Positions 1 to 10,728 of a stretch of DNA of 64,000 nt are shown here, in pieces. The stretch covers positions 64,287 to 128,286 of the forward strand of contig NZ_LMKB01000005.1 in the NCBI RefSeq assembly GCF_001421165.1, given 5' to 3'. Origin of the DNA: Frigoribacterium sp. Leaf8. Its GTDB lineage: Bacteria; Actinomycetota; Actinomycetes; Actinomycetales; Microbacteriaceae. The translations under genes and the position numbers were made by a program. A model generated the notes under the pieces. It searched no databases and was not told the origin of the DNA. It worked only from the letters and a program-made list of their open reading frames with translations. Each line of letters opens with the position of its first letter. Within the stretch, counting starts at the first letter, position 1.

Positions 1-1
1 G

Positions 2-1033
2 AACATGCTCCGCGCGGTACTGGGCGACGTCGCGCCGACCGTCGCCCCCCAGGGGTCGTTCAACAACCACGTCGGTGCCCCGATCTCGATGCTGCGCATC
101 GACGAGACCACCGAGTACCTCGTCGTCGAGATGGGTGCGAGCGGCCCGGGCGAGATCGCCCGGCTCGTCGACATCGCCCGTCCCGACACCGGGGTCGTGC
201 TCAAGGTCGGCCTCGCCCACGCGGGCGGCTTCGGCGGCATCGAGGGCACCCGTGCGGCGAAGGCCGAGATGGTGACCGACCTGCCCGCCACGGGGACGGC
301 CGTCCTCAACGCCGACGACGACCGCGTCGCCGGCATGGCGGCCGTGACGGCCGCACGGGTCGTCACCTTCGGTCAGGGTCCCTCGGCCGACTACCGGGCG
401 TCCGACATCGACGTCTCGGCGTCGGGCACCTCCTTCACCTTCGAGCACGGCGACGTGAGCCGCCGGGTGTCGCTGCGCATCTTGGGCGAGCACCACGTGA
501 TGAACGCCTTGGCGGCCCTCAGCGTCGTCGGCGAATGGGGCGTCGACCTCGATCGGGCCGTGACGGTCCTCGAGGGCGTGACACGGGCCGAGCGCTGGCG
601 CATGGAGGTCCTGGACGCGCCCGGCGGCGTGACGGTCGTGAACGACGCCTACAACGCGAGTCCCGACTCGGTCGCCGCGGCGTTGAAGACCCTCGCCCAG
701 ATCACCGGCCCCGACCACCGCTCGGTGGCCGTGCTCGGCGAGATGGCCGAGCTCGGCGAGTACGCGCGTGACGAGCACGACCGCGTCGGCCGCCTGGTCG
801 TCCGGCTCAACGTCGGCCAGCTCGTGGTCGTCGGCCACGAAGCACGACACATCCACATGGCGGCGGGCCTCGAAGGCTCGTGGGACGGAGAAAGCGTGCT
901 GGTCGACACGATCGACGAGGCGTACGACTTCTTGCAGGGCACCCTGCGAGCCGGGGACGTCGTCCTCGTGAAGTCGTCCAAATCGGCCGGCCTGCGCCTC
1001 CTGGGTGACCGCCTGGCCGGGGTGACCGCATGA
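2..1033 (+). CDS. murF: UDP-MurNAc-tripeptide:D-Ala-D-Ala ligase MurF, 5'-truncated by window edge
   Basis: MurF adds D-alanyl-D-alanine to UDP-MurNAc-tripeptide, the last cytoplasmic step in making the pentapeptide precursor. Only the C-terminal 343 or so residues are present. The reading frame is already open at the edge, and the first visible codons (N, M, L) fit the stretch right after the P-loop GKTTTK, so the UDP-binding domain and P-loop lie outside the window. What remains shows the central ligase domain (NNHVGAP near residue 21, EMGAS near 43) and the [10 protein letters not shown] signature near 213-222, followed by the C-terminal domain. The stop overlaps the mraY start in ATGA. 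The downstream order mraY-murD-ftsW-murG-murC-ftsQ-ftsZ supports the call. The full protein is probably about 470 residues. Confidence 0.96.
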   Translation, partial: NMLRAVLGDVAPTVAPQGSFNNHVGAPISMLRIDETTEYLVVEMGASGPGEIARLVDIARPDTGVVLKVGLAHAGGFGGIEGTRAAKAEMVTDLPATGTAVLNADDDRVAGMAAVTAARVVTFGQGPSADYRASDIDVSASGTSFTFEHGDVSRRVSLRILGEHHVMNALAALSVVGEWGVDLDRAVTVLEGVTRAERWRMEVLDAPGGVTVVNDAYNASPDSVAAALKTLAQITGPDHRSVAVLGEMAELGEYARDEHDRVGRLVVRLNVGQLVVVGHEARHIHMAAGLEGSWDGESVLVDTIDEAYDFLQGTLRAGDVVLVKSSKSAGLRLLGDRLAGVTA

Positions 1034-2133
1034 TCGCGCTGCTGATCGGCGGTGGGTTCTCCCTCGCCTTCACGCTGCTGATGACGCCGGCGTTCATCAA
1101 GCTCTTCCACCGTCTCGGGTGGGGTCAGTTCATCCGCGACGACGGCCCGCAGTCGCACCACACCAAGCGCGGCACGGCGACCATGGGCGGCATCGTCCTG
1201 ATCATCGGCACCGTGCTCGGCTACTTCATCGGTCACCTGGTCGGCGGGGACGAGCTCACCCTCAGCGGCATGCTCGTGCTGTTCATGATGGTCGGCCTCG
1301 GCGTGGTCGGGTTCCTCGACGACTTCCTCAAGGTGCGCAACCAGCGCAGCCTCGGGCTCGGCGGGTGGGCGAAGATCGCCGGGCAGGTCGTCGTGGGGGC
1401 GGTGTTCGCCGTCCTGGCGCTCTCGTTCACGAACGATCGCGGGCTCGCCCCCGCGTCGACGATGATCTCGGGCCTGCGCGACATCCCCTGGCTCGACTTC
1501 ATGTTCTTCGGCACCATCGTCGGGGGCGGGCTGTTCCTGATCTGGGTCGTCCTGATCACCGTCAGCACCTCCAACGGCGTGAACGTCGCGGACGGCCTGG
1601 ACGGTCTCGCCACGGGCGCCTCCATCCTCGCGATCGCGTCGTACATCTTCATCGGCTTCTGGCAGAACAACCAGCTCTGCACGAGCGTGCGCCTCGACGA
1701 GGCCACGCGGGCGGCCTGCTACCAGGTGGCCGACCCGCTCGACCTGGCCGTGGTCGCCGCCTGCATCTGCGGTGGCCTCATCGGGTTCCTCTGGTGGAAC
1801 ACCTCGCCTGCACAGATCTTCCTGGGCGACACCGGTTCGTTGGGCCTCGGCGGGGCGCTGGCCGCCCTGGCCATCCTCAGCCGCACCGAACTCCTGCTCG
1901 TGCTGATCGGTGGTCTCTTCATCGTGGTCACCGGCTCGGTGATCCTGCAGCGGGCGTACTTCAAGATCACGAAGGGCAAGCGGATCTTTTTGATGAGCCC
2001 CCTGCACCACCACTTCGAACTCAAGGGCTGGGCCGAGGTGACCGTCGTGGTCCGTTTCTGGATCATCGCCGGGCTCTTCGTCGCCGCCGGCGTCGGCACC
2101 TTCTACCTCGAATGGATCCTCCGCACCTCATGA
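1030..2133 (+). CDS. mraY: Phospho-N-acetylmuramoyl-pentapeptide transferase MraY
   Basis: Integral membrane enzyme that moves phospho-MurNAc-pentapeptide from UDP to undecaprenyl phosphate, making lipid I. The 367-residue protein is almost wholly hydrophobic helices, as expected for about ten membrane spans. The family's catalytic motifs are all visible: [12 protein letters not shown] near residue 181, [12 protein letters not shown] near 263, and the HHHFELKGW loop near 325. Length is normal. Start and stop sit in 4-nt ATGA overlaps with murF and murD, so the three are almost certainly translationally coupled. Its lipid carrier is recycled by UppP, encoded near the other end of this window. 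Confidence 0.98.
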   Translation: MIALLIGGGFSLAFTLLMTPAFIKLFHRLGWGQFIRDDGPQSHHTKRGTATMGGIVLIIGTVLGYFIGHLVGGDELTLSGMLVLFMMVGLGVVGFLDDFLKVRNQRSLGLGGWAKIAGQVVVGAVFAVLALSFTNDRGLAPASTMISGLRDIPWLDFMFFGTIVGGGLFLIWVVLITVSTSNGVNVADGLDGLATGASILAIASYIFIGFWQNNQLCTSVRLDEATRAACYQVADPLDLAVVAACICGGLIGFLWWNTSPAQIFLGDTGSLGLGGALAALAILSRTELLLVLIGGLFIVVTGSVILQRAYFKITKGKRIFLMSPLHHHFELKGWAEVTVVVRFWIIAGLFVAAGVGTFYLEWILRTS

Positions 2134-3695
2134 GCGACGGCAGCACCGCCCCCCTCGCCGAGCGGCTCGCCGGGCTCGACAGCTGGCACGCCGACTGGTC
2201 GGGCCTGCGCGTGGCCGTCCTCGGGCTCGGCGCGACCGGTTTCTCGGTGGCCGACACCCTGGCCGAACTGGGCGCCGACGTCCTCGTCGTGGCCCCCGCG
2301 GTCGACGCCGACAAAGCCGAGCTGCTGCAGCTGATCGGGGCACGTCTCGACGAGGTCGAGTCCACCGACACACCGTCGGCCACGCTCACGGCCTTCGACG
2401 CGCACCTCGTCGTGGCCAGCCCGGGCTTCGCCCCGCACCACCCCCTGGTCCGCTGGGCCGTCGACTCGGGGACGGCCGTGTGGGGTGACGTCGAGCTGGC
2501 CTGGCGCGTACGCGACAAGGTCGAGCGCGTGGCCGAGTGGGTGCTCGTCACCGGGACGAACGGCAAGACCACGACGACGCAGCTGGCGTCGGCGATGGCC
2601 GGCGCCGACGGTCGCCGCGTGGCGGCCTGCGGCAACATCGGCGTCCCCGTCCTCGACGCGGTGCGCGACCCCGACGGCTTCGACCTGTTCGTCGTCGAGC
2701 TCTCGAGCCACCAACTGCACTACCTGCCGACCGGGGGAGCCGGTGCCCTCAGACCCCGGGCCTCCGTGTGTCTCAACCTCGAGGCGGACCACCTCGAGTG
2801 GCACGGCGGGGCGGACGCTTACCGTGCCGCGAAGGCCAAGGTGTACGAGAACACGGTCGTGGCGTGCGTCTACAACAAGGCGGACGAGGCGACCCTGCGC
2901 ATGGTCGAGGAAGCCGACGTCGAGGAGGGCTGCCGCGCCGTGGGCTTCGGCCTCGACGCCCCGGGGCCCAGCGAGGTCGGCATCGTGACCGGCGACGGGG
3001 TCTCCGTCCTGGCCGACCGCGCCTTCCTCGCCGAGCGCCACACGCGAGCGCTCGAACTGACCACCCGGGAGGCCCTCGAGGGCGTCGGCCTCGGCGCCGA
3101 CCACCTCGTCGAGGACGTGCTCGCCGCCGCCGCGCTCGTGCGTGCCGTGGGCGTCGCTCCCGTCTCGATCCGCGACGCCCTCGCCGGTTTCGCGGTGGAC
3201 CACCACCGCACCGAGGTCGTGGCCGAGTCCGGCGGCGTGACCTGGGTCGACGACTCCAAGGCGACGAACCCGCACGCCGCGCGCGCCTCCCTGACGTCCT
3301 TCCCGTCGGTCGTCTGGATCGTCGGAGGCCTGTTCAAGGGCGTCGACGTCGAGCCGCTCGTCCTCGAGTCCACGGACGCCGTCCGGGCGGCCGTGTTCGT
3401 CGGCGTCGACCGTGAGCCGCTCCGCCGGGCCTTCTCCCGACACGCGCCCGGCATCCCCGTCTTCGAGGTCGACGCCACCGACACTGGGCAGGTGATGCCG
3501 ACGGCCGTGCGCCTCGCCGCGAGCGTGGCCCGTCCCGGGGACACCGTGCTCCTCGCCCCGGCGGCGGCGTCCATGGACCAGTTCACCGACTACACGGCCC
3601 GAGGGCGATCCTTCGCCCAGGCCGTACACGAACACTTGAGGGGTGACGTCGATGGCCAACCCGCCGTCCAGCCTCCCGCGCCGTCGGCCGACTGA
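2130..3695 (+). CDS. murD: UDP-N-acetylmuramoyl-L-alanine:D-glutamate ligase MurD
   Basis: Cytoplasmic ATP-dependent ligase adding D-glutamate to UDP-MurNAc-L-Ala. The N-terminal Rossmann-like domain starts with VLGLGATG near residue 31. The P-loop [11 protein letters not shown] lies near 139-149, and [11 protein letters not shown] in the C-terminal half is the Mur ligase signature that holds the phosphate and D-Glu site. At 521 residues it is longer than the 438-residue E. coli enzyme. Extra length is spread through the chain and includes a short Pro/Ala-rich tail. The ATG at 2130 overlaps the mraY stop; an in-frame ATG at 2112 is possible but lies inside mraY. The 3' end overlaps the ftsW start by 44 nt. 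Confidence 0.96.
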   Translation: MSDGSTAPLAERLAGLDSWHADWSGLRVAVLGLGATGFSVADTLAELGADVLVVAPAVDADKAELLQLIGARLDEVESTDTPSATLTAFDAHLVVASPGFAPHHPLVRWAVDSGTAVWGDVELAWRVRDKVERVAEWVLVTGTNGKTTTTQLASAMAGADGRRVAACGNIGVPVLDAVRDPDGFDLFVVELSSHQLHYLPTGGAGALRPRASVCLNLEADHLEWHGGADAYRAAKAKVYENTVVACVYNKADEATLRMVEEADVEEGCRAVGFGLDAPGPSEVGIVTGDGVSVLADRAFLAERHTRALELTTREALEGVGLGADHLVEDVLAAAALVRAVGVAPVSIRDALAGFAVDHHRTEVVAESGGVTWVDDSKATNPHAARASLTSFPSVVWIVGGLFKGVDVEPLVLESTDAVRAAVFVGVDREPLRRAFSRHAPGIPVFEVDATDTGQVMPTAVRLAASVARPGDTVLLAPAAASMDQFTDYTARGRSFAQAVHEHLRGDVDGQPAVQPPAPSAD

Positions 3696-4959
3696 GTCGA
3701 GCCGCACGCGCTGCGGGCCCGTCCGACCGACCGACGACGCCTCGAGCGGCCTGGGTTCCTCGAAGCGCACCGCCGGCGCCGTCGTCCGCGTCAAGAAGCT
3801 CTTCGCCGCCGAGACGGGCTCGTACTTCGTCATCCTCGGGACGACGTTGTTCATGGTCGTGCTCGGGCTGGTCATGGTGCTCTCGTCGTCCTCGGTCGAG
3901 CAGTACATCTCGTCACGACACACGTCGTTCTTCGGCGCGTTCATCCGACAGGGCACGTACGCGGCCGTGGGCATCCCGCTCATGCTCATCGTGTCCCGGC
4001 TGCCGGTGTCGTTCCTCAAGCGCTGGGCGTGGCACGTCCTGGGGGCGACCATCGTCCTGCAACTGCTCGTCTTCTCGCCCCTCGGCTACGAGATCGGCGG
4101 CAACCGCAACTGGATCGACCTCGGCTCGTTCACGGCGCAGCCCTCCGAGGCCGTCAAGCTCGCGTTGGCGATCTGGCTCGGCATGATCCTCTCGGTCAAG
4201 CGCGACCTGCTCGACGACTGGAAGCACCTGGCGATCCCGCTCGTGCCCGTGGCCGGCGTCGCGATCGGCCTCGTCGTGCTCGGTGGCGACCTCGGGACGA
4301 CCATGATCATGCTCCTGCTCGTCTTCGCGGCCGTCTGGTTCGCCGGCGTCCGGCTGCGCTACCTGCTGGCGCCCCTCGCGTTCCTCGCGGTGGTCGTGCC
4401 CCTGATCGCCCAGGGGTCGAGTTCGCGCAACTCACGCATCGCCGCGTGGCTGTCGGGTTGCTCGGACTCGAGCCAGTACCAGGCCGAGTGCTGGCAGACC
4501 CTGCACGGAACGTGGGCGCTGGCCTCGGGGGGACTCTTCGGCGTCGGTCTCGGCAACTCGAAGTCGAAATGGTCCTGGCTGCCCGAGGCCGACAACGACT
4601 TCATCTTCGCCATCATCGGCGAAGAGCTCGGATTGATCGGAGCGATGGTCGTGTTGGCCCTCTTCATCGTCCTCGCCGTCGGTTTCGTCAAGATCATCCG
4701 CCGGACGAACGACCCCTTCGTCCGTGTGACGACCGGGGCCATCACGGCGTGGATCATCGGTCAGGCGCTCGTCAACATCGCGGTCGTCCTGGGGCTGCTG
4801 CCCGTCTTGGGCGTCCCCTTGCCGCTCATCTCGGCCGGTGGATCGGCGTTGATCGTCACGCTCGTGGCCATCGGCGTCGTGCTCTCGTTCGCCCGGGTGC
4901 CCGAAGAGTCCGCGACGCCGCAGGGGCTCCCGCGACAGCGGGTAGGGTCTCTGCGGTGA
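3652..4959 (+). CDS. ftsW: Septal peptidoglycan glycosyltransferase FtsW (SEDS family)
   Basis: Polytopic membrane enzyme that polymerises lipid II at the division septum together with a class B penicillin-binding protein. After a 50-residue Arg/Ser-rich cytoplasmic tail come about ten hydrophobic segments. SEDS hallmarks are GGNRNWIDLG followed by the QPSE motif, the NDFIFAIIGEELGLIG segment near residues 313-328, and PLISAGGSAL near the C-terminus. The ATG at 3652 is preferred over the GTG at 3643 because GAGGGG (3638-3643) then sits 8 nt upstream. Either start lies inside the end of murD, so the genes overlap. A RodA assignment is less likely because the gene sits in the dcw cluster beside murG and ftsZ. 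Confidence 0.95.
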   Translation: MANPPSSLPRRRPTESSRTRCGPVRPTDDASSGLGSSKRTAGAVVRVKKLFAAETGSYFVILGTTLFMVVLGLVMVLSSSSVEQYISSRHTSFFGAFIRQGTYAAVGIPLMLIVSRLPVSFLKRWAWHVLGATIVLQLLVFSPLGYEIGGNRNWIDLGSFTAQPSEAVKLALAIWLGMILSVKRDLLDDWKHLAIPLVPVAGVAIGLVVLGGDLGTTMIMLLLVFAAVWFAGVRLRYLLAPLAFLAVVVPLIAQGSSSRNSRIAAWLSGCSDSSQYQAECWQTLHGTWALASGGLFGVGLGNSKSKWSWLPEADNDFIFAIIGEELGLIGAMVVLALFIVLAVGFVKIIRRTNDPFVRVTTGAITAWIIGQALVNIAVVLGLLPVLGVPLPLISAGGSALIVTLVAIGVVLSFARVPEESATPQGLPRQRVGSLR

Positions 4960-6071
4960 CGACGTATCTCCTCGCCGGCGGTGGCACCGCCGGGCACGTG
5001 AACCCCCTCCTCGCCGTGGCCGATCGGCTCCGTCGGCGCGAGCCCGACGCGACCGTGCTCGTGCTCGGCACCGCCGAGGGGCTCGAGGCACGGCTCGTCC
5101 CGCAACGCGGGTACGAACTGCTCACCGTGCCGCGGCTGCCCTTCCCCCGCAAGCCCTCCGCGGCGGCGCTGCGATTCCCCGGCCGACTCGCCGGCGCGAT
5201 CGACGGCATCCGGTCCTTGCTCGCACAGCACGACGTCGACGTCGTCGTCGGATTCGGCGGCTACGCAGCCGCCCCGGCCTACGTCGCGGCCTGGCGGTCG
5301 AAGGTGCCCGTGGTCGTCCACGAGGCCAACGCGAAACCCGGCATGGCGAACGTCCTCGGCTCGTTCCTCTCGTCCCACGTCGGCGTCGTCTTCCGCTCCA
5401 CCCGACTCCGGGGCGGACGGCAGGTCGGCATGCCGTTGCGCGACGAGATCGAGTCCCTCGACCGACGGGCCCACCGCGACGAGGCCGTCGCGGCCTTCGG
5501 CCTCGACCCGGCGCGGCCGACCCTGCTCGTCACGGGTGGTTCGACCGGTGCGCGGCGGCTGAACGAGACCATGTCGAGGGCGGCCGTCGGCGTGCTCGGC
5601 GCCGGCTGGCAGATCCTGCACATCACGGGTGAGAAGTCCGATCTCACCTCGACCGACCTCGACGGCCACCACCTCCTCCGGTACTGCGACCGCATGGACC
5701 TCGCGCTCTCGGCGGCGGACTTCGTCGTCTCCCGGGCCGGCTCGGCCACGGTCAGCGAGCTCACCGCGCTCGGGTTGCCCTCGGTGCTCGTCCCGTACCC
5801 GGTGGGCAACGGCGAACAGCGACACAACGCCACCGACGTCGTCGGTGCCGGGGGAGCACTGCTCGTCGCCGACGCCGACTTCACGCCCGCCTGGGTCGAG
5901 CGCACGCTCGTCCCCCTGCTGCTCGACCGGGCCGTCGTGGCGGACATGGCCGTCCGCGCCGCCTCGGTCGGGGTGCGCGACGGAACCGACCGCACGGTCG
6001 ACCTCGTCCTCGACGCCGTGGGCCTCGCCTCCTCGTCCTCCCCGAACCCCGACCTCAGCGAGACATCATGA
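4956..6071 (+). CDS. murG: Lipid II synthase MurG (UDP-GlcNAc transferase)
   Basis: Peripheral membrane GT28 glycosyltransferase that adds GlcNAc to lipid I to give lipid II, the FtsW substrate. The GTG start overlaps the ftsW stop (GTGA). The glycine-rich [13 protein letters not shown] motif is at residues 8-20, the second Rossmann domain opens with [10 protein letters not shown] near 192, and the donor-binding [15 protein letters not shown] lies near 258. At 371 residues the length is normal, and the short tail is Ser-rich. The stop overlaps murC in ATGA. Confidence 0.98.
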   Translation: MTTYLLAGGGTAGHVNPLLAVADRLRRREPDATVLVLGTAEGLEARLVPQRGYELLTVPRLPFPRKPSAAALRFPGRLAGAIDGIRSLLAQHDVDVVVGFGGYAAAPAYVAAWRSKVPVVVHEANAKPGMANVLGSFLSSHVGVVFRSTRLRGGRQVGMPLRDEIESLDRRAHRDEAVAAFGLDPARPTLLVTGGSTGARRLNETMSRAAVGVLGAGWQILHITGEKSDLTSTDLDGHHLLRYCDRMDLALSAADFVVSRAGSATVSELTALGLPSVLVPYPVGNGEQRHNATDVVGAGGALLVADADFTPAWVERTLVPLLLDRAVVADMAVRAASVGVRDGTDRTVDLVLDAVGLASSSSPNPDLSETS

Positions 6072-7498
6072 TCAAACCCGACCTCGACCAGCCGATCCCC
6101 GCCGAACTCGGTGCCGTCCACTTCGTCGGCATCGGCGGTTCGGGGATGAGCGGCATCGCCCGGGTCTTCCTCGCCGCCGGCCACCGTGTCACCGGGTCGG
6201 ACGCCCGCGACAGCGCGGCCGTCGAGTCGCTCCGGGCGGCAGGCGCCGAGATCGCGATCGGCCACGACGCGGCCAACGTCGGCGACGCCGACACGCTCGT
6301 GGTGACCGGCGCCCTCTGGCAGGACAACCCCGAGTACCAGCTCGCGCTGTCGAAGGGACTGCCCGTCCTGCACCGCTCGCAGGCGCTCGCCTGGCTCGTC
6401 GGGCAGCAGCGGCTCGTCTCGGTCGCCGGGGCGCACGGGAAGACCACGTCCACCGGCATGATCGTCACCGCCCTGCTCGCCGCAGGGCACGACCCGAGCT
6501 TCGTGAACGGCGGGGTCATCCAGTCGTTGGGCGTCAGCGCCCGTGGCGGTGACGACGACCTGTTCGTCGTCGAGGCCGACGAGTCCGACGGCTCGTTCCT
6601 GCTCTACGACACCTCGGTCGCCCTGATCACGAACGTCGACGCCGACCACCTCGACCACTACGGCTCGCACGAGGCGTTCGACGACGCCTTCGTCCGGTTC
6701 GCGTCGGCAGCGCGCGAGTTCGTCGTCGTCTCGAGCGACGACGACGGTGCCGTCCGTGTCACCGAACGCCTCGACCACCCGCGCGTCGTGACCTTCGGCG
6801 AGGCCGCCGACGCCGACGTCCGCCTGAGCGACGTCGCCACGACCGGTCCGGTCTCGTTCACCCTGCACGCCGAGGGTCGTTCGTGGCCCGTGCAGTTGCG
6901 CGTGCCCGGGCGGCACAACGCCGTCAACGCCGCCGGTGCCTTCGCGGTCCTCGTCGGCCTGGGCGTCGACGCGGAGGCCGCCATCGCGGGTCTCGAGACC
7001 TTCGGCGGCACCGAGCGGCGGTTCGAACTGCACGGCGTCGTGCGGGGCGTCAGCGTGTACGACGACTACGCCCATCACCCCACCGAGGTCGCCGCCGCGC
7101 TGCAGGCGGCGCGTTCCGTGGTCGGCGACGGGCGCCTCATCGCCGTGCACCAACCCCACCTCTACAGCCGCACGCGGATGATGGCCGGCGAGTTCGCCGA
7201 GACCTACGAGCGACTCGCGGACCACACCATCGTGCTCGACGTGTACGGCGCGCGCGAGGACCCCGAGCCCGGCGTCACCGGCGCGCTGGTGTCCGAACGC
7301 TTCGCCGACCCCGACCGCGTCGACTTCGTGTCCGACTGGCAGGCCGCGGCGGACCGGACGGCCGAGGTCGCTCGAGAGGGCGACTTCGTCATCACGCTCG
7401 GCTGTGGCGACGTCTACCGCATCGTGCCGCAACTGCTCGGCTCACTCGACGCGGCCCACGAACCCGTCGTCGCCGTCGCGGAGGACTCCGCGGAGTGA
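6068..7498 (+). CDS. murC: UDP-N-acetylmuramate:L-alanine ligase MurC
   Basis: Catalyses ATP-dependent addition of L-alanine to UDP-MurNAc, the first amino-acid step of the peptidoglycan stem peptide. The N-terminal UDP-binding motif [11 protein letters not shown] is near residue 21, the P-loop [11 protein letters not shown] near 120, and the [10 protein letters not shown] motif near 330, all typical of MurC rather than MurD or MurE. At 476 residues it has normal length. It starts in ATGA overlap with murG and ends 37 nt before ftsQ. Confidence 0.98.
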   Translation: MIKPDLDQPIPAELGAVHFVGIGGSGMSGIARVFLAAGHRVTGSDARDSAAVESLRAAGAEIAIGHDAANVGDADTLVVTGALWQDNPEYQLALSKGLPVLHRSQALAWLVGQQRLVSVAGAHGKTTSTGMIVTALLAAGHDPSFVNGGVIQSLGVSARGGDDDLFVVEADESDGSFLLYDTSVALITNVDADHLDHYGSHEAFDDAFVRFASAAREFVVVSSDDDGAVRVTERLDHPRVVTFGEAADADVRLSDVATTGPVSFTLHAEGRSWPVQLRVPGRHNAVNAAGAFAVLVGLGVDAEAAIAGLETFGGTERRFELHGVVRGVSVYDDYAHHPTEVAAALQAARSVVGDGRLIAVHQPHLYSRTRMMAGEFAETYERLADHTIVLDVYGAREDPEPGVTGALVSERFADPDRVDFVSDWQAAADRTAEVAREGDFVITLGCGDVYRIVPQLLGSLDAAHEPVVAVAEDSAE

Positions 7499-7535
7499 CT
7501 CGTCACGACAGGTCCGTGGTGTCGGGGGCCCTCCG

Positions 7536-8687
7536 ATGAAGCGGCCCGACGGATTCGACGAACCAGAACACACCCCGACTCCTCCGGCGGCGCCCAACCG
7601 ACGCCGTCGGGGACGGGACCCGGAGGCCACCGGGCCCGTCCCCGTCGTCGGTGCCTCGCGGCCTCCCCGAGGTGCTGCCGGTGACTCGCGGGCGGCCGAC
7701 GCCGACGCATCCGATCCGTCGTCCCCGTCGTCGCTCAAGGGCCGCCTCGGGTCGATCACCGGAGCCCCCGCGGCCTGGCGGGACCGCCTGACGAAGCCCT
7801 CGACCTCCGACGCGAGCGATCACCCCGGGCGGGTCGCACCTCGGGGCTCCGAGCCTCCGCGCATCGTGGCACCCGACGGCACGGCCGCCGAGGCCAAGTC
7901 GCGAGCCGTCGCGGCACGCCGGCAGGCGCGTCGGGCGTCGAGCGAACGGAGGCGCGTCGAGCGCGTCGAGGTCCGTCGCTTCACGCGTCGCAGCCGACAC
8001 CGTCGGGCGACCCTGGTGTCGCTCGGGGCCGTCGTGCTCCTCCTCGTCGCGTCCGTCGCGGTCGCCGTGTTCACGCCGCTCCTGTCGTTGCAGACCATCC
8101 GTGTCGAGGGGACGGACCGCGTCGACGCCGCGGCCGTGCAGACCGCCCTCGACGGGCAGCTCGGCACGCCCCTCGCCCTCATCGACTTCGACGAGGTCAC
8201 CCGCGAGCTCGGGGCGTTCCCCCTGATCGCCAGCTACGTGACCGAGACCGCTCCGCCCCACACGCTCGTCGTGCGCATCCAGGAGCGGCAGCCCGTCGCC
8301 ACGGTCGCCGCGGGGGAGGGGTTCGACCTCGTCGACCCGGCTGGCGTCGTGGTCCAGACGCTCGACGCCCGGCAAGAGGGAGTACCCCTGGTCGACGTCG
8401 GGGGAGCAGCCCTCGACGGCCCCGCGTACCGTTCGGTGGCCGAGGTGCTGCTGGCCTTGCCGGTCACGTTGCGTTCGACCGTCGACACCGTGACGGCGTC
8501 GACGGCCGACGACGTGACCCTGCAACTCACCTCGGGTGAGCGGGTCGTCTGGGGCAGCGCCGACGAGTCGGCGAAGAAGGCCCAGGTGCTCACCGGACTC
8601 ATCGCCGACCAGGCCCGGCGCGACCCGGGCGCGAGCGTCGAGTACGACGTGTCCGCGCCCGACAACGGGATCATCAGGACGAGATGA
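7536..8687 (+). CDS. ftsQ: Cell division protein FtsQ, long basic N-terminus
   Basis: Single-pass divisome protein that bridges cytoplasmic and periplasmic division proteins. The 383-residue product has an unusually long (about 160-residue) Pro/Ser/Arg-rich cytoplasmic region of low complexity. One membrane helix follows at about 161-180, then a POTRA domain (LQTIRVEGTDRVD onwards) and a beta domain. Extended N-termini are known for actinobacterial FtsQ. The ATG at 7536 is the only ATG, GTG or TTG between the murC stop and the conserved part that allows a tail of this kind, but no clear ribosome binding site precedes it, so the start is moderately certain. Its position between murC and ftsZ fixes the identity. 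Confidence 0.92.
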   Translation: MKRPDGFDEPEHTPTPPAAPNRRRRGRDPEATGPVPVVGASRPPRGAAGDSRAADADASDPSSPSSLKGRLGSITGAPAAWRDRLTKPSTSDASDHPGRVAPRGSEPPRIVAPDGTAAEAKSRAVAARRQARRASSERRRVERVEVRRFTRRSRHRRATLVSLGAVVLLLVASVAVAVFTPLLSLQTIRVEGTDRVDAAAVQTALDGQLGTPLALIDFDEVTRELGAFPLIASYVTETAPPHTLVVRIQERQPVATVAAGEGFDLVDPAGVVVQTLDARQEGVPLVDVGGAALDGPAYRSVAEVLLALPVTLRSTVDTVTASTADDVTLQLTSGERVVWGSADESAKKAQVLTGLIADQARRDPGASVEYDVSAPDNGIIRTR

Positions 8688-8783
8688 GAGGGTGTGTTCG
8701 CGACACGCTGGCCACCCTGGCGACAGCGCCTGCGGCGCACCCATACCTTGTGACTGCAGAACTTGCATACCATGTACAACTTT

Positions 8784-8808
8784 AACCTTCAACTGCAGAG
8801 TTAAGGTT
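8784..8808. promoter_or_regulatory. Inverted repeat in the ftsQ-ftsZ gap, just before the ftsZ ribosome binding site
   Basis: The 138-nt gap between ftsQ and ftsZ is AT-richer than its surroundings. It holds a 10-bp inverted repeat, AACCTTcAACT (8784-8794) and AGTTAAGGTT (8799-8808), with one bulged C and a GCAG loop. It ends 5 nt before the GGAGG Shine-Dalgarno at 8814-8818. The heptamer CTGCAGA also occurs twice (8754-8760 and 8793-8799). The repeat could be an operator or a leader hairpin controlling access to the ftsZ ribosome binding site; which one cannot be read from sequence. Confidence 0.55.
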
Positions 8809-8825
8809 CAAGCGGAGGCCCGGAC

Positions 8826-9986
8826 GTGACAACGAACCATAACTACCTAGCCGTGATCAAGGTCGTCGGTGTCGGCGGCGGTGGCGTCAACGCCGTCAAC
8901 CGCATGATCGAACTCGGGCTCCGCGGGGTGGAGTTCATCGCCATCAACACGGATGCCCAGGCGCTGCTGTTGAGCGATGCCGACGTCAAGCTCGACGTCG
9001 GTCGCGAACTCACCCGGGGCCTCGGCGCCGGTGCCGACCCCGAGGTCGGACGCCGCGCGGCGGAGGACCACGCCGAAGAGATCGAGGAAGCCCTCGCGGG
9101 TGCCGACATGGTCTTCGTCACGGCCGGCGAGGGCGGTGGCACCGGCACGGGCGGGGCCCCGGTCGTCGCCCGCATCGCGAAGTCGATCGGCGCACTGACC
9201 ATCGGTGTCGTCACCAAGCCCTTCGGCTTCGAGGGCAAGCGCCGTCAGGCCCAGGCCGAGGCCGGCGTGGCCGCCCTGAAGGACGAGGTCGACACCCTCA
9301 TCGTCGTCCCCAACGACCGCCTGCTCGAGATCAGCGAACGCGGCATCAGCATGGTGGAGGCCTTCGGCACGGCCGACCAGGTGCTCCTCGCCGGTGTCCA
9401 GGGCATCACCGACCTGATCACCACGCCCGGTCTCATCAACCTCGACTTCGCCGACGTCAAGTCGGTCATGCAGGGTGCCGGTTCGGCCCTCATGGGCATC
9501 GGATCGTCGCGGGGCGCGGACCGCGCCATCAAGGCGGCCGAGCTGGCCGTGGCGTCTCCGCTCCTCGAGGCGAGCATCGACGGCGCACACGGGGTGTTGC
9601 TGTCCATCCAGGGCGGTTCCAACCTGGGCATCTTCGAGATCAACGATGCGGCGCGCCTGGTGCAGGAGGCCGTCCACGCCGAGGCCAACATCATCTTCGG
9701 TGCCGTGATCGACGACACCCTCGGTGACGAGGTCCGCGTGACGGTCATCGCGGCGGGGTTCGACGGTGGTGAGCCCTCGACGAAGGTGAAAGATCGCCGG
9801 TCGAGCTTCGTCGACTCCGACGGCCCCACGGCGACCTCGGTCGCCGGTGTCTCGGCCATCGCCGACAGCGGGGCGACGCACGAGCCCGCCGCGTGGAAGC
9901 GGCCCGAAGAGCCCGCGACCCAGGCCGTCGACCCGGCCTTCGACGACGGTGACGACGACCTCGACGTCCCGGACTTCCTCAAGTAA
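8826..9986 (+). CDS. ftsZ: Cell division GTPase FtsZ
   Basis: Tubulin-like GTPase that forms the Z-ring. [11 protein letters not shown] opens the nucleotide-binding domain, and the tubulin signature [13 protein letters not shown] lies near residue 100. The acidic linker ends in the conserved C-terminal peptide [11 protein letters not shown], which binds SepF and FtsW-type partners. The product is 386 residues. The GTG start has GGAGG 7 nt upstream (8814-8818). Unlike the tightly overlapped genes before it, ftsZ has its own 138-nt leader, so separate promotion is likely. ylmE follows after 6 nt. Confidence 0.99.
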   Translation: MTTNHNYLAVIKVVGVGGGGVNAVNRMIELGLRGVEFIAINTDAQALLLSDADVKLDVGRELTRGLGAGADPEVGRRAAEDHAEEIEEALAGADMVFVTAGEGGGTGTGGAPVVARIAKSIGALTIGVVTKPFGFEGKRRQAQAEAGVAALKDEVDTLIVVPNDRLLEISERGISMVEAFGTADQVLLAGVQGITDLITTPGLINLDFADVKSVMQGAGSALMGIGSSRGADRAIKAAELAVASPLLEASIDGAHGVLLSIQGGSNLGIFEINDAARLVQEAVHAEANIIFGAVIDDTLGDEVRVTVIAAGFDGGEPSTKVKDRRSSFVDSDGPTATSVAGVSAIADSGATHEPAAWKRPEEPATQAVDPAFDDGDDDLDVPDFLK

Positions 9987-9992
9987 CGACGC

Positions 9993-10691
9993 GTGACCGA
10001 TCCGACGGACGTCGACGGCGACCTGGGCGAGCGTCTCGCCCGGGTCGCCGCGGCCGTCGACGACGCCTGCACCGCTGTGGGACGCTCTCCGGGCGAGCTC
10101 ACGACGATCGTCGTCACGAAATTCCATCCGCCCGGGCTCATCAGGGCGTTGTACGCCCTCGGGGTCCGCGACGTCGGCGAGAACCGTCACCAAGAGGCGC
10201 AGACCAAGGCCGTCGAATTGGACGACCTCGACGGACTCCGGTGGCACTTCGTGGGCCAGTTGCAGTCGAAGAAGGCGCGCCAGGCCCGGCGCTACGCGAA
10301 CGCCGTCCACTCGCTCGACCGTGACTCGGTCGTCGGTGCGCTCTCGGACGACTCCGGGTCCCTCGTCGACGGATTCGTCCAGGTCAACCTGACCGACGAC
10401 CCCGGCCGCGGGGGAGTGGCCGAGCACGAGGTCGAGCGGCTCGCCGAGCGGGTGCTCTCGACCCCGGGGCTGCGACTGCGCGGCGTCATGGCCGTGGCCC
10501 CCCTGGGTGAGGAGGCGCGTCCGGCCTTCGCGCGCCTCCGTGCGGTCTCCGAGAGGGTGCGGTCCCTCGAGGCCTCGGCCGACGCGATCTCGGCCGGCAT
10601 GTCTCCCGACTTCGCCGAGGCCGTCGCCGAGGGCGCGACACACCTACGGATCGGCACGGCAATCACGGGTTCTCGGCCCGATGCTCGTTAA
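9993..10691 (+). CDS. ylmE: YggS/YlmE-family pyridoxal-phosphate homeostasis protein
   Basis: A single-domain PLP-binding alanine-racemase-fold protein of 232 residues that helps buffer PLP and has no catalytic partner domain. The PLP lysine is K43 in [31 protein letters not shown] and the C-terminal RIGTAITG phosphate-binding motif are all typical. It begins (GTG) only 6 nt after ftsZ and sits just before sepF, the order conserved in Firmicutes and Actinobacteria, so it is probably cotranscribed with ftsZ. Confidence 0.93.
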   Translation: MTDPTDVDGDLGERLARVAAAVDDACTAVGRSPGELTTIVVTKFHPPGLIRALYALGVRDVGENRHQEAQTKAVELDDLDGLRWHFVGQLQSKKARQARRYANAVHSLDRDSVVGALSDDSGSLVDGFVQVNLTDDPGRGGVAEHEVERLAERVLSTPGLRLRGVMAVAPLGEEARPAFARLRAVSERVRSLEASADAISAGMSPDFAEAVAEGATHLRIGTAITGSRPDAR

Positions 10692-10728
10692 TGTCGGTCC
10701 TGACGATCCACTGACTCGGAGGAACACC

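Noticed and set aside
649-2013. Long open frame antisense to murF-mraY
   Set aside because: Gives a highly charged, low-complexity protein and lies wholly under two clear genes; a by-product of GC-rich codon use.
2103-4052. Very long minus-strand open frame antisense to murD and ftsW
   Set aside because: Translation is Gly/Arg/Val/Asp-rich and featureless; the plus strand has strong family motifs throughout.
5279-7432. Minus-strand 717-codon open frame opposite murG and murC
   Set aside because: No start signal or domain; mirror of third-position GC in real genes.
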